Made by a program: the position numbers and the translations under genes. The notes below the pieces were generated by a model. That model ran no database searches. It was not told the origin of the DNA and saw nothing but the letters and a program-made list of their open reading frames with translations. Below, piece by piece: positions 15,621 through 24,923 of a stretch of 64,000 nt of DNA. Location: positions 124,001 to 188,000 of the forward strand of contig JAWKQN010000010.1 of assembly GCA_041390125.1 (NCBI GenBank), in the 5' to 3' direction. Origin of the DNA: Gemmatimonadota bacterium. GTDB taxonomy: Bacteria > Gemmatimonadota > Gemmatimonadetes > Longimicrobiales > Gaopeijiaceae. Numbering within the stretch: the stretch's first letter is position 1; every line of letters starts with the position of its first letter.

Positions 15621-16994
15621 CTACCACACCAGGTGGAAGCGGCTCTGGCGCCGGAAGGCCCAGTGGCGCTCGCCCTGTTCGTCCAGGTACGCCTCCTCCT
15701 CCTGGCGGCAGCTCAAGCCCTTTCCGTTCCATTCCGGCACCGGGGTCGTGGCCTGCAGCTCGATCGAGTGCCACGTGGACGCCAGCAACACCGCATCTCC
15801 CCGGTGCGGCACGCCGTCCTGGGCGTCCCAGCGCCCGATGAGCGGACCGGCCCCGTGGCCGTGGTCGCCGATCGGGTGCGTGTAGATGGTGCCGTCGATC
15901 CCCTCCGAGCGCATCTGCCCGAGCGCGTTCGCCAACACCTGATTGCCCGTGAGGCCCGGCTCCATGTGCGCCAGCAGGATGTCCTGGAGACGGTTGGAGT
16001 TGGCGAGGCACTGCTGGATCCCGGACGGGACGCCGGTCTCCCCGTCTCGCAGCACGTAGGCCATGTGCTGCGTGTCGGTCCGCTGGCCCATGGCGACGAC
16101 GCCGAAGTCCGTCCAGAGCACGTCCCCGCGTTGGATGACGCCGCTCTGTCCCCCGACCGGCCAGGCCTCGCCGGGCCGCTGGATGTCCACCGATGTCTGG
16201 AACCAGGTCGTCATCCCGAGGTCGTTCACCTTCTGACGCATCCACCAGAGCACGTCGTCCGTCGTGGTCACACCGGGCGTGATCACCGCGTTGGAGAACG
16301 CCTCGGAGATGATCGCGTGCACGGTCTCCTGGATCTGGCGATACCGCGGCATCATCTCCGGCACGCGCAGCGCGATGTAGTTCAGGGCGAGGCGGGGCTC
16401 GCGCTTCACGCGCCGGACGTACGGGTCGCCGAGCGCCCGCTCGAGCGCCTCACGCTCGCCTGCGTGCAGCCCGTCGCTGAACGCCCAGTGCTCGTCGATG
16501 TTGAGCACGATGTTGCGGGGATCGCGGTCCTCGACCAGCTCGCGCAGCAGACGCCACTGCTCGTCCCCCCACAGCTCGGCCGTCTCCTGACCGGTCGGCG
16601 CCGGGCGCGTCGAGCGGTAGGCCTCGTAGAGCCCACCCTGCGTCCCGCCTCCCAGCGCGATGCGCTCCACCCCCTGCCCCTCGCCCCGGTCGAAGAAGAC
16701 GTAGATGGAGCGGCGCCGGGCCGCGAAGGTGGTCGGCGCGGTGATGGACCAGAACACCGGATCCTCCGCGTACTCGCGCATGGAGAGGATCCACATGTGG
16801 ACGTCGTACTCGCGCATCAGCGCGGGCAGGACCCGGTCGAGGCGCGCCGAGGTCCAGGCGAGCTGCTCGTCCGCCTGGACGCGGAGCGGCGGCAGGACGT
16901 GATACCGGGCCGGCGCCTCGTCCGGGACGGGCGCGGGGGCCTGCGCGGACAGCGGAGCGGCCAGGAGCAACAGCGGGAGCACGAGACGGCGCAT
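15621..16994 (-). CDS. Secreted M24-family (Xaa-Pro aminopeptidase-like) peptidase
   Basis: 457 residues with a signal peptide MRRLVLPLLLLAAPLSAQ. The C-terminal half has the pita-bread metal site of M24 peptidases: DVLWTDFGVVAMGQRTDTQH (two Asp ligands), HPIGDHGHGAGP (His ligand) and two Glu in SIELQATTPVPEWNGKG and RQEEEAYL. The N-terminal half is the creatinase-like domain. Likely a periplasmic peptidase removing N-terminal residues next to proline, or a related creatinase-fold enzyme; the substrate is not determined. It lies directly upstream of the EVE gene (gap 10 bases), probably one transcript. Confidence 0.88.
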   Translation of the reverse strand: MRRLVLPLLLLAAPLSAQAPAPVPDEAPARYHVLPPLRVQADEQLAWTSARLDRVLPALMREYDVHMWILSMREYAEDPVFWSITAPTTFAARRRSIYVFFDRGEGQGVERIALGGGTQGGLYEAYRSTRPAPTGQETAELWGDEQWRLLRELVEDRDPRNIVLNIDEHWAFSDGLHAGEREALERALGDPYVRRVKREPRLALNYIALRVPEMMPRYRQIQETVHAIISEAFSNAVITPGVTTTDDVLWWMRQKVNDLGMTTWFQTSVDIQRPGEAWPVGGQSGVIQRGDVLWTDFGVVAMGQRTDTQHMAYVLRDGETGVPSGIQQCLANSNRLQDILLAHMEPGLTGNQVLANALGQMRSEGIDGTIYTHPIGDHGHGAGPLIGRWDAQDGVPHRGDAVLLASTWHSIELQATTPVPEWNGKGLSCRQEEEAYLDEQGERHWAFRRQSRFHLVW

Positions 16995-17146
16995 CGGAGG
17001 ACCCCAGGTGGTGCGGATGGATCGGAGCCGGAAGGGTACGCCTGGCGGAGCCGATCGTCCAACCCGCCCCCGGATCGGCGGTCCCGACCGCGGAGCGGAG
17101 AGGACCGCTCCTGCGCCCGGCCGGACGCCCGGCCCCGAACGACGGA

Positions 17147-17176
17147 CGGGCCGGAGCCCCCGGGGGCCCCGACCCG
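17147..17176 (-). terminator. Imperfect hairpin after pckA
   Basis: GGGCCGGAGCCCCC can pair with GGGGGCCCCGACCC with mismatches, 26 bases past the pckA stop. No T-run. Weak call. Confidence 0.45.
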
Positions 17177-17202
17177 TCTCGCGGATGCCGGGTGCGTTCC
17201 GC

Positions 17203-18813
17203 TCAGCGCGGTCCGGCGGCCTTCACCTCGTCCGAGACCTCGCCTTCGAACTGCTTGAAGTTGTCCCGGAACATCTGGGCCAGCTTCTGCGCCTGGGCGT
17301 CGTACTCGGCACCGTTCGACCAGGTGGCGCGCGGCTCGAGCACCTGCGGGGGAACGTGGGGCACCTCCGTGGGGACCTCGAAGCCGAACACGGGATCGGT
17401 GCGGGTCTCCACGTCGTCCAGCTGGCCCGCCAGCGCGGCCCGCACCATGGCGCGGGTGTGGCTCAGCTTCATGCGGCTCCCGGTGCCGAACGGGCCGCCC
17501 GTCCACCCGGTGTTCACCAGCCAGACCCGCGCTTCGTGCGTGCGGAGCTTGTCGCCCAGCATCCGCGCGTAGACCACCGGCGAACGCGGCAGGAACGGCG
17601 CGCCGAAACAGGCGCTGAACGTCGCCTTGGGCTCGGTGACGCCGCGCTCCGTGCCCGCCACCTTGGCCGTGTAGCCGGACAGGAAGTGGTACATCGCCTG
17701 CTCCGGCGTGAGGCGCGCGATCGGAGGCATGACCCCGAAGGCGTCCGCGGTCAGGAACACCACGTTCTGCGGGTGCCCCCCGTGGCTCGGCGTGACGGCG
17801 TTGGGGACGTATTCGATCGGGTAGGACGCGCGCGTGTTCTCGGTGATCGAGCTGTCGTCGTAGTCGATGGCGCGCGTGTTGGCGTCCAGCACCACGTTCT
17901 CGAGGATCGTACCGAACATGCGGGTGGCGTTGTAGATCTCCGGCTCACCCTCGGGCGAGAGGCGGATCACCTTGGCGTAGCAGCCACCTTCGAAGTTGAA
18001 GACGCCCTTGTCGGACCAGCCGTGCTCGTCGTCGCCGATCAAACCCCGCTCGGGGTCGGCCGACAGCGTCGTCTTGCCCGTGCCGGAAAGGCCGAAGAAC
18101 AGGGCGACGTCCGAGCTGTCGCCGATGTTGGCGGAGCAGTGCATGGGGAAGACGTTCTGCTCCGGCAGCGTGAAGTTGAGCACGGAGAAGACCGACTTCT
18201 TGATCTCGCCGGCGTAGCGCGTGCCGCAGATCAGGACTTCGCGCGCTGCGAAGTTGAGCAGGATGGCGGTCGTGCTGCGCGTTCCGTGACGCTCGGGGTC
18301 GGCTTCGAACTCCGGCGCGTGCAGCACCGTGAAGTCCGGGACCATGGCGGCGAGGTCCGCCGCGGCCGGGCGCAGGAACATGTTGTAGGCGAAGAGCGTC
18401 TGCCACGCATTGGTGCTGATCACCCGTACGTTCATGCCGTACTTGGGATCGGCCCCGGCACGCGCGTCGCGCACGAACAGCTCCTGGTCACCCAGGAAGG
18501 CAACGACCTCCTTGCGCAGCGTCTGGTAGTGCTCGTCGCTGATCGGCCGGTTCACGGAGCCCCAGGCGATGTCGCCCTCGGTGGAGGGCTCCTGGACCAG
18601 GAACTTGTCGTTGGGCGAACGGCCCGTGTGCGGCGAGGTCACCGCCGCGAAGCCGCCTCCCTGTGCCAGTTGACCCTCGCCCCGCCGGAGCGCTGCCTCG
18701 TAGAGCGCGGCCGGGGAGAGATTCCAGTGGACCGGCTTCGTGGGCCGGATGCCGTGGTTCTCGATTCCGTATTCGCTGGTGACCTCGGCGGTCGCCGTGC
18801 CCGCTGCCTGCAT
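17203..18813 (-). CDS. pckA: Phosphoenolpyruvate carboxykinase (ATP)
   Basis: 536 residues, the normal length for the ATP-dependent enzyme. It converts oxaloacetate plus ATP to PEP, CO2 and ADP, the first step of gluconeogenesis. The substrate-binding start TSPHTGRSPNDKF (about 60-72), the kinase loop GLSGTGKTTLSADPERGLIGDDEHGW (about 240-265, with P-loop Lys and metal-binding Asp pair) and EGGCYAK are all intact. Its start lies 46 bases after the stop of the co-directional malic-enzyme gene, so the two enzymes of the PEP-pyruvate-malate node are likely co-transcribed. Cytoplasmic. Confidence 0.97.
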   Translation of the reverse strand: MQAAGTATAEVTSEYGIENHGIRPTKPVHWNLSPAALYEAALRRGEGQLAQGGGFAAVTSPHTGRSPNDKFLVQEPSTEGDIAWGSVNRPISDEHYQTLRKEVVAFLGDQELFVRDARAGADPKYGMNVRVISTNAWQTLFAYNMFLRPAAADLAAMVPDFTVLHAPEFEADPERHGTRSTTAILLNFAAREVLICGTRYAGEIKKSVFSVLNFTLPEQNVFPMHCSANIGDSSDVALFFGLSGTGKTTLSADPERGLIGDDEHGWSDKGVFNFEGGCYAKVIRLSPEGEPEIYNATRMFGTILENVVLDANTRAIDYDDSSITENTRASYPIEYVPNAVTPSHGGHPQNVVFLTADAFGVMPPIARLTPEQAMYHFLSGYTAKVAGTERGVTEPKATFSACFGAPFLPRSPVVYARMLGDKLRTHEARVWLVNTGWTGGPFGTGSRMKLSHTRAMVRAALAGQLDDVETRTDPVFGFEVPTEVPHVPPQVLEPRATWSNGAEYDAQAQKLAQMFRDNFKQFEGEVSDEVKAAGPR

Positions 18814-18859
18814 GTCTCGCTTCGCCTCCGGATGGCCCGCCCCGAATTGGGCAAAGAAG

Positions 18860-21124
18860 CTAAATGTGCTTCCTCCGGGCCAGCGCGTCCACGGCTGCCA
18901 AAGACACCAGATTGACGATCTGCTCCACCGAGCTCTCCCGGTGGATGACGTGGAACGGATGGGCCGTGCCCAGCAGGACCGGCCCGATCAGGTCCGCGCC
19001 GCCCAGCTCCGACAGGAGCTTGGAGGATGCGTTGGCCGAGCCCAGGTCGGGGAAGATCAGGACGTTGGCGGGCTCCGACAGCCGGCTGAACCCGAAGGTA
19101 CCCCGAAGGATATGCGGGTTCACGGCCGTATCCGCTTGCATCTCGCCGTCGATCTCCAGGTCGGGATGCAGCTCCTGGAGGCGGCGGGCGGCCTCGGCCA
19201 CCTTCCGGGAGGCGGCGTGGGGAGCGGATCCGAAGTTGGAGAAGGACAGCATGCCCACGCGGGGCACGATCCCCAGCTCCTGGACGAAGCGGATCGTATG
19301 CGTCGCGATCTCCACGAGCGCGTCCGCGTCCGGATTGATGTTCACGGTGGTGTCGGCCAGGAAGAGCGGCTCGCGTCCCTTGAACGCCAGGAGGTAGAGA
19401 CCCGCCACACGACGGACCCCTGGAGCCGGCCCGATGACCTGCAGGACGGGCCGCAGAACCTCGGGATGGTTCTGATTGGCGCCGGCCACCACCGCATCGA
19501 CGGCGCCGTCGAGCAGCATCATCGACGCGTAGTGGATGCCGTCGAAGATCGTGGCCCAGGCGACGTCGCGGGTCATCCCCTTCCGGGAGCGCCGCTGGTA
19601 CAACGCCTCGGCGTACCCGTGGCGGCGCGCGTCGTCGGCGGCCGGATCCACGATCTCGATCCCCTTCAGGTCCACCCCGAACTGCTCCGCCCGCTCGCGG
19701 ATCCGCGCCTCCTGGCCGATGAGCACCGGCTGCGCCACACGCTCGCTGACCATCTCCTCCGCGGCGCGCAGCATCCGGTCGTTGTAGGAGTCCGGCAACG
19801 CCACCCGCTGCAGCTCGCGCCGGGCGCGGGCGGTGATCCACCGCATCAACTCGCGGCCGGGCCCCAGGCTCGCCATCAGGCGATCGCGATACTCGTCGAG
19901 ATCCAGGTCGATCCGCGCCATGCCCGATTCCATGGCGGCGCGCGCGACGGCGGGCGCGACCCAGAACAGCACACGGTGGTCGAACGGCTTCGGGATCAGG
20001 TACTCCCGCCCGAACTCGAAGCTGCGGGTCCCGTAGGCCGTGGCCACGGACTCCGGCACGTCCTGGCGGGCCAGGTCGGCGAGCGCGCGGGTGGCGGCCA
20101 GCATCATCTCCTCGTTGATGCCCCGGGCGCGCACGTCCAGCGCGCCCCGGAACAGGAACGGGAAGCCCAGGACGTTGTTCACCTGGTTCGGGTAGTCGGA
20201 GCGACCCGTCGCGACGATGGCGTCGTCGCGCACCTGCGCCACCTCCTCCGGGGTGATCTCCGGATCCGGATTCGCCAGCGCGAAGATGATCGGGTCCCGC
20301 GCCATGGTCGCGACCATCTCCGGGTGGACCAGACCCCGTACGGAGAGGCCCACCAGCACGTCCGCGCCCTCGATGGCCTCGGCGAGCGTGCGGCGGTCGG
20401 TCTCGACGACGAAGCGCTCCTTGTACTGGTTCATTCCCTCGGTGCGGCCCGCGTACAGCACCCCCTTCGAGTCCACGATGAGGATGTTCGAGCGCTGCAC
20501 GCCGAGGCGCACGAAGTGCTCGGCCGTGGACAGCGCGGACGCACCCGCCCCGGAGAAGACGACACGGACCTCGGCGATCGACTTGTCGACCAGCGCGAGG
20601 GCGTTCAGCAGGGCCGCGCCACCGATGATCGCCGTGCCGTGCTGGTCGTCGTGGAAGACCGGGATGTCCAGCGTACGCTTGAGCGTCTCCTCGATGTGGA
20701 AGCAGGCCGGAGCGCTGATGTCCTCCAGGTTGATGCCCCCGACCGTGGGCTCGAGCAGCTGACAGAAGCGGATCACGTCCTCCGGGTCCTCGGAGCCCAC
20801 TTCGAGGTCGAACACGTCGATGCCGGCGAACTTCTTGAAGAGGACGCCCTTGCCCTCCATGACCGGCTTGGCCGCGAGGGGTCCGATGTTGCCGAGCCCG
20901 AGGACCGCCGTTCCATTCGACACCACCGCAACGAGATTGCCGCGGATGGTGTACCGGAAGACGTCGTCGGGGGTGGCATGGATGTGGAGGCAGGGCTCCG
21001 CCACCCCGGGGCTGTAGGCCAGCGAGAGGTCCCGTTGGGTCGCCACCGCCTTGGTGGGCACGACCTCCACCTTCCCGGGGCGTCCTGCTTCATGGTACTC
21101 GAGCGCGGGGTGGCGCTGGCTCAT
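18860..21124 (-). CDS. maeB: NADP-type malic enzyme with phosphotransacetylase-like tail
   Basis: 754 residues from the ATG at 21124; the frame is open far upstream but that is antisense to the outer-membrane gene. The N-terminal malic domain (about 16-150) carries the YSPGVAEPC catalytic region, then an NAD(P)-binding Rossmann domain (about 160-400, VFSGAGASALSTA), and a C-terminal phosphate acetyltransferase-like domain (about 430-754) that is usually inactive and senses acetyl-CoA in MaeB enzymes. It decarboxylates malate to pyruvate with NADP reduction. Upstream of pckA in the same direction. The divergent BamA-like gene may start inside its first codons. Confidence 0.95.
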   Translation of the reverse strand: MSQRHPALEYHEAGRPGKVEVVPTKAVATQRDLSLAYSPGVAEPCLHIHATPDDVFRYTIRGNLVAVVSNGTAVLGLGNIGPLAAKPVMEGKGVLFKKFAGIDVFDLEVGSEDPEDVIRFCQLLEPTVGGINLEDISAPACFHIEETLKRTLDIPVFHDDQHGTAIIGGAALLNALALVDKSIAEVRVVFSGAGASALSTAEHFVRLGVQRSNILIVDSKGVLYAGRTEGMNQYKERFVVETDRRTLAEAIEGADVLVGLSVRGLVHPEMVATMARDPIIFALANPDPEITPEEVAQVRDDAIVATGRSDYPNQVNNVLGFPFLFRGALDVRARGINEEMMLAATRALADLARQDVPESVATAYGTRSFEFGREYLIPKPFDHRVLFWVAPAVARAAMESGMARIDLDLDEYRDRLMASLGPGRELMRWITARARRELQRVALPDSYNDRMLRAAEEMVSERVAQPVLIGQEARIRERAEQFGVDLKGIEIVDPAADDARRHGYAEALYQRRSRKGMTRDVAWATIFDGIHYASMMLLDGAVDAVVAGANQNHPEVLRPVLQVIGPAPGVRRVAGLYLLAFKGREPLFLADTTVNINPDADALVEIATHTIRFVQELGIVPRVGMLSFSNFGSAPHAASRKVAEAARRLQELHPDLEIDGEMQADTAVNPHILRGTFGFSRLSEPANVLIFPDLGSANASSKLLSELGGADLIGPVLLGTAHPFHVIHRESSVEQIVNLVSLAAVDALARRKHI

Positions 21125-23005
21125 CGATCTCCTCGGCTTGAAAGGAGCGGTAATCCTATCCGGACCCCGGACGCACCCGCAACGAAGTCGGGACGCATCG
21201 CCGGGCCCCTGTGGCGGGTCTTCCTGACCCTGCTGCTGGGCACGCTCGGCGGCGCGGCTCCGCTCGTGGCGCAGGGTGCGCGGGAGACGCCGCCGGGGAC
21301 GTGTCCGAACGGGCGGGTCACGGACCTGTTCTTCGACACGCATTCCATCTTCGACGTGGAGCGCCTGCAGGAGGGGGGATCCTTCCTCTGGGCCCTGCAG
21401 CTCGCCAACAAGCTCCACATCCGCACGCGCTCGAGCTTCCTGCGGCGTGAGCTCCTGTTCCGGCAGGGCGATTGTCTCGACCTCTTCCTGCTGGAGGAGT
21501 CGGCGCGCATCCTGCGCGGCTACGGCTTCCTGGCCCGCGCCGACGTCTACGCCGTTCCGCAGTCGGACGGCAATCATCACGTGGTCGTCGACACCCAGGA
21601 CGACTGGACCACCAAGGTGGACCTCGGGGTCAGCCTGGACGGTGGCATCCAGTTCGAAGGGTTCGATGTCACCGAGGAGAACTTCCTGGGACGCGGGATG
21701 GAGTTGGCGTTCCAGTATCAGCGGCGGCGCGAGCGCCGCGATATCGGCTTCTCCTACAAGACCACGAGGCTCTTCCAGACACGCTGGGACGCGGCTTTCA
21801 CGGTCGGCGGCACCCGACGCGGGGACTTCTACGACGCCGAGGTGAGCTATCCGTTCTTCGCGGAGACCGGCCGCCACGCCGCGCTCTTCTCCTTCCAGCG
21901 CCGCGACGATCTGTTCCCCTATTCGCTGGAGCGCGGTGAGACCTACACCAACCTCGTGGTGCCCTTCACGTTCGAGCGGATCGCCGCCATGGCCGCCACC
22001 CGCTGGGGCCGTCCGGGACGGCTGGCCCTGCTCGGAGCGGGCGTGTCCCGGGAGACCGCATCGCTTCCGGACCTCTATTCGGCCTCCGAGCTGATCGCGG
22101 GCGGCGCGTTCGGCAGCGGCGTGGTCGCCGACAGCGCCCGCATCGAGCGCGTGCTGCCGCAGGCGTTCGACGGCTGGCGCACCCGGGTGGATCTGCTGCT
22201 GGGGTGGCGGGGGGTGCGCTACGAGACCCGACGCGGCCTGGATGCCCTGCGCGGCATCCAGGACGTGCAGCTGGGGACGGACGTGGCGCTGACCCTGGGC
22301 TTCACGCCGGGCACGTGGGGCAGCGGAGGCGCGGACGCCGACCAGGACGTCTACGGGCTGCTCACCCTGTTCGGCGGGCTGTCGCGACCGGAGCTGGTCC
22401 TGCAGGCCGCCACCCGCACCGAAGGACGACGGGTCCGCACCGGCCCCCACGCCGGCGACTGGCGCGATGTCTTCGCCGAGTTGGACGCCTACGCCTACTG
22501 GCTCCCGCCCGCCATCCCGAACCACACCCTGGTGGGCCGGGTCTCCCTGGCAGGTGGGTGGAACGTCGGGATCCCCTTCCAGCTCACGCTGGGGGGTCGT
22601 GACGCCATCCGCGGCTACGACACGGACGCGTTCCCCGGTGGCCGCCGCATGATCGTCACGGTGGAGGACCGGGCCTACTACCGCTGGCCGGCCCCCGAGG
22701 TGTTCGACTTCGGCACCACCCTCTTCGTGGACGTCGGTCGCGTCTGGCCGGGTGACGTCCCCTTCGGCATGGACTCGGGCATGCAGGCCGCGATCGGTGG
22801 CGGCATCCGCTTCGGGCTGCCCGCCGGGACCGCGCGTGCGGTGCGGTTGGACCTGGCCTTCCCGGTGTCGGGCGCCGGCACCTTCCGCGACGTGGTGTTC
22901 CGCGTCAGCATGCGGGAGTTCGCCGGCATCCGGAACGGTCTGGCCGACGACCAGATGACGCGGAGCCGGTGGGGAAGCCTCGGGTCCAGCGAGCTGGTGC
23001 GGTAA
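21092..23005 (+). CDS. BamA/TamA-like outer-membrane beta-barrel protein
   Basis: About 637 residues if the only in-frame ATG is used; that ATG overlaps the first 33 bases of the divergent maeB gene. A CTG at 21209 would start directly at the signal peptide (WRVFLTLLLGTLGG...LVAQ), giving about 598 residues, so the true start is uncertain. After the signal, one POTRA-like segment (FDTHSIFDVERLQEGG, RILRGYGFLARADVYAV) precedes a long barrel ending in RAVRLDLAFPVSGAG...FRVSMREF, the usual last strands of surface-antigen (D15/BamA) proteins. GGRDAIRGYDTDAFPGG resembles the lid-lock loop motif of the Omp85 family. Likely an outer-membrane insertion or transport protein. Its stop overlaps the methyltransferase start (TAATG), tying it to the downstream operon. 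Confidence 0.85.
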   Translation: MVLERGVALAHRSPRLERSGNPIRTPDAPATKSGRIAGPLWRVFLTLLLGTLGGAAPLVAQGARETPPGTCPNGRVTDLFFDTHSIFDVERLQEGGSFLWALQLANKLHIRTRSSFLRRELLFRQGDCLDLFLLEESARILRGYGFLARADVYAVPQSDGNHHVVVDTQDDWTTKVDLGVSLDGGIQFEGFDVTEENFLGRGMELAFQYQRRRERRDIGFSYKTTRLFQTRWDAAFTVGGTRRGDFYDAEVSYPFFAETGRHAALFSFQRRDDLFPYSLERGETYTNLVVPFTFERIAAMAATRWGRPGRLALLGAGVSRETASLPDLYSASELIAGGAFGSGVVADSARIERVLPQAFDGWRTRVDLLLGWRGVRYETRRGLDALRGIQDVQLGTDVALTLGFTPGTWGSGGADADQDVYGLLTLFGGLSRPELVLQAATRTEGRRVRTGPHAGDWRDVFAELDAYAYWLPPAIPNHTLVGRVSLAGGWNVGIPFQLTLGGRDAIRGYDTDAFPGGRRMIVTVEDRAYYRWPAPEVFDFGTTLFVDVGRVWPGDVPFGMDSGMQAAIGGGIRFGLPAGTARAVRLDLAFPVSGAGTFRDVVFRVSMREFAGIRNGLADDQMTRSRWGSLGSSELVR

Positions 23006-23688
23006 TGGGCCGGGGGGCGCGCGGCGTGGGGATCGAGCTGCTGGATGAGCCCGGGATCACCGGCCCCGAGCTGGGCGCGAGCCTGGAGCACGTGGCCGAC
23101 GCCACCACCCGGCTGGGGGGGCTGGGCCCGCTCGCGCGGGCGCTGGCCCGCGTGCCGACGTCCGACGGCACGCTGCGCCTCCTGGACGTGGGCGCGGGCA
23201 ACGGCCGGGTGGCGGCGATGCTCGCCCGCATCCTGGAGCGGCGCGGCCGCCCCGTCCGCTGGGTGTGCTCCGACCTGGCCCCCGGCGCCCTGGACCATGT
23301 GCTCTGTCCCCGGACGCCGCGCGTGGCGTGCGACGCCCGCACGCTTCCTTTCGCGGACGACAGCTTCGACGCGGCCGTCTCCGTGCTCACGCTGCACCAC
23401 TTCGACCCCGGGGACGCGCGCGCCGTCCTCGCGGAGATGGCGCGGGTGGCGCGGGGGCCGGTGGTCGTCTCCGACCTGCGCCGGTCGGTGGGCGGCTCGT
23501 GGGGCGCGCGGCTGCTGGCCGAGACCGTCTGGCGCCGCAACCGCTTCACGCGGCACGACGCGCCCCTCTCCGCGAGCAAGGCCTACACGGACGGAGAGGC
23601 CGGGGTGCTCGCGCGTGAGGCCGGGCTGTCGCGGGTCCGGGTGCGCCGCCACTTCCCCTTCCGCTTCGTCCTGGTGGCCCAGCCATGA
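23005..23688 (+). CDS. SAM-dependent class I methyltransferase
   Basis: 227 residues; the ATG shares its A with the preceding stop (TAATG), and an upstream in-frame ATG is 12 codons earlier. The SAM-binding motif I LLDVGAGNGRVAAMLA is at about residues 57-72, motif II Asp in VCSDLAPGALDHV, and motif IV-like DDSFDAAVSVLTLHHF later. It is a small-molecule methyltransferase of the UbiE/COQ5 style; the acceptor is unknown. As the second gene of a coupled operon with an FAD reductase, cyclase-like SRPBCC and ketoacyl synthase, it may methylate a lipid or polyketide head group. Confidence 0.87.
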   Translation: MGRGARGVGIELLDEPGITGPELGASLEHVADATTRLGGLGPLARALARVPTSDGTLRLLDVGAGNGRVAAMLARILERRGRPVRWVCSDLAPGALDHVLCPRTPRVACDARTLPFADDSFDAAVSVLTLHHFDPGDARAVLAEMARVARGPVVVSDLRRSVGGSWGARLLAETVWRRNRFTRHDAPLSASKAYTDGEAGVLAREAGLSRVRVRRHFPFRFVLVAQP

Positions 23689-24923
23689 CCGACTGGGACG
23701 TCGTGGTCGTCGGCGCCGGCCCCGCCGGGAGCGTGACGGCGGGGCTGCTCGCGGAGCGCGGACGACGCGTCCTCCTGCTCGAACGCTGGAGCCATCCCCG
23801 TCCGAAGCCCTGCGGCGAGTTCCTCAACCCGGGCGCCCTGGCCGCCCTGGAGCGCACGGGCTTCGCGTCGGCGGTGCTCCGGCTCGACCCGCCCCTCCTG
23901 AGCGGTTGGGAGTTGACGACCTGGTCTGGCGTGCACGTCTCGGCGGGGTTCGCGCATCCGGGCGGCACCGTGCCGCCGCACGGCCTGGGGGTGGACCGGG
24001 CCCGCCTGGACCAGGCCCTGGCCCTGGAGGCGGTGCGCCGCGGCGCGGTCCTGGAGGAGCGTCAGCAGGTGCTGCGCGTGCGGCCCGGCCCGGACGGCGT
24101 GGAGATCGACGTGCGATCCGGCGCCCGGGAGAGCGTGCGCCGGGCCCGTCTGCTGATCGCCGCCGACGGTCTGCGCTCACGCATCGCCCGCCAGCTCGGA
24201 GCCACGCGCCGACGGCCGCGCCGTGCCCGCGTGTCGCTGACGGCCCGCGTTCGCGGCGTCGGGCCGGCGTCCGATCGCGGCTGGCTCCGCATCGGGGGGA
24301 CGCGGACGGTGGGCATGGCGCCCGTCTCGCTGGACCCTCCGCTGTGGAACGTCACCGGGGTGGTCGATTCCGAGGTCGAAGGCCGGCGACTCGCCGCCGA
24401 CCCGGAGGCCTTCCTGGCGCTGCTGTTGGAGCAGGCGGCCTTCCCGTGGGTAGAGGATCCTCGGGTCGTCGCCGGACCCTGGGCGAGTGGCCCCTTCGAC
24501 TGGCCGGTCCGGCGCCGCACCGGACCCCGCTGGGCGCTCGTGGGGGATGCCGCCGGGTACTTCGATCCCCTGACGGGGCAGGGGATCCATCAGGCGGTCC
24601 ACAGCGCCGAGCTGGCCGCGGCGGACGCGGAGCGATCGCTGGCACGGGCGGACGGCGCCCGACCCCTGCACCGCTACGCGCGCCGCCTGGCCCGCTCCCT
24701 GGCCGGAACGCGCGCCGTGCAGCGGCTGGTGGCCGCCGTGGTGGAGGGACCCCGACTCGGCGGCCAGGTGCTGCCGCGGCTCGCGGCCCACCCTGCCTCG
24801 GCCTCCGCGCTGCTGACGGTCACCGGGGACCTGGCCCACCCGCTGACGCTGCTGCGGCCCCGGGTCTGGAGCCCGCTGTTGAACCGTTCCCCCGTCACAC
24901 TGGATGGAGGCAGGACGTGCTGA
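23685..24923 (+). CDS. FAD-dependent oxidoreductase (geranylgeranyl-reductase/FixC-like)
   Basis: 412 residues, starting with ATGA overlap on the methyltransferase stop. The N-terminal dinucleotide fold VVGAGPAGSVTAGLLAERGRRVLLLER binds FAD; the C-terminal GDAAGYFDPLTGQGIHQAVHSAELAA is the second FAD contact of the p-hydroxybenzoate hydroxylase superfamily. KPCGEFLNP near residue 45 is the motif seen in geranylgeranyl-reductase-like proteins. It probably reduces double bonds in an isoprenoid/polyene or hydroxylates an aromatic product, the substrate being unknown. Co-transcribed with the neighbours by overlapping codons on both sides. Confidence 0.9.
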   Translation: MTDWDVVVVGAGPAGSVTAGLLAERGRRVLLLERWSHPRPKPCGEFLNPGALAALERTGFASAVLRLDPPLLSGWELTTWSGVHVSAGFAHPGGTVPPHGLGVDRARLDQALALEAVRRGAVLEERQQVLRVRPGPDGVEIDVRSGARESVRRARLLIAADGLRSRIARQLGATRRRPRRARVSLTARVRGVGPASDRGWLRIGGTRTVGMAPVSLDPPLWNVTGVVDSEVEGRRLAADPEAFLALLLEQAAFPWVEDPRVVAGPWASGPFDWPVRRRTGPRWALVGDAAGYFDPLTGQGIHQAVHSAELAAADAERSLARADGARPLHRYARRLARSLAGTRAVQRLVAAVVEGPRLGGQVLPRLAAHPASASALLTVTGDLAHPLTLLRPRVWSPLLNRSPVTLDGGRTC

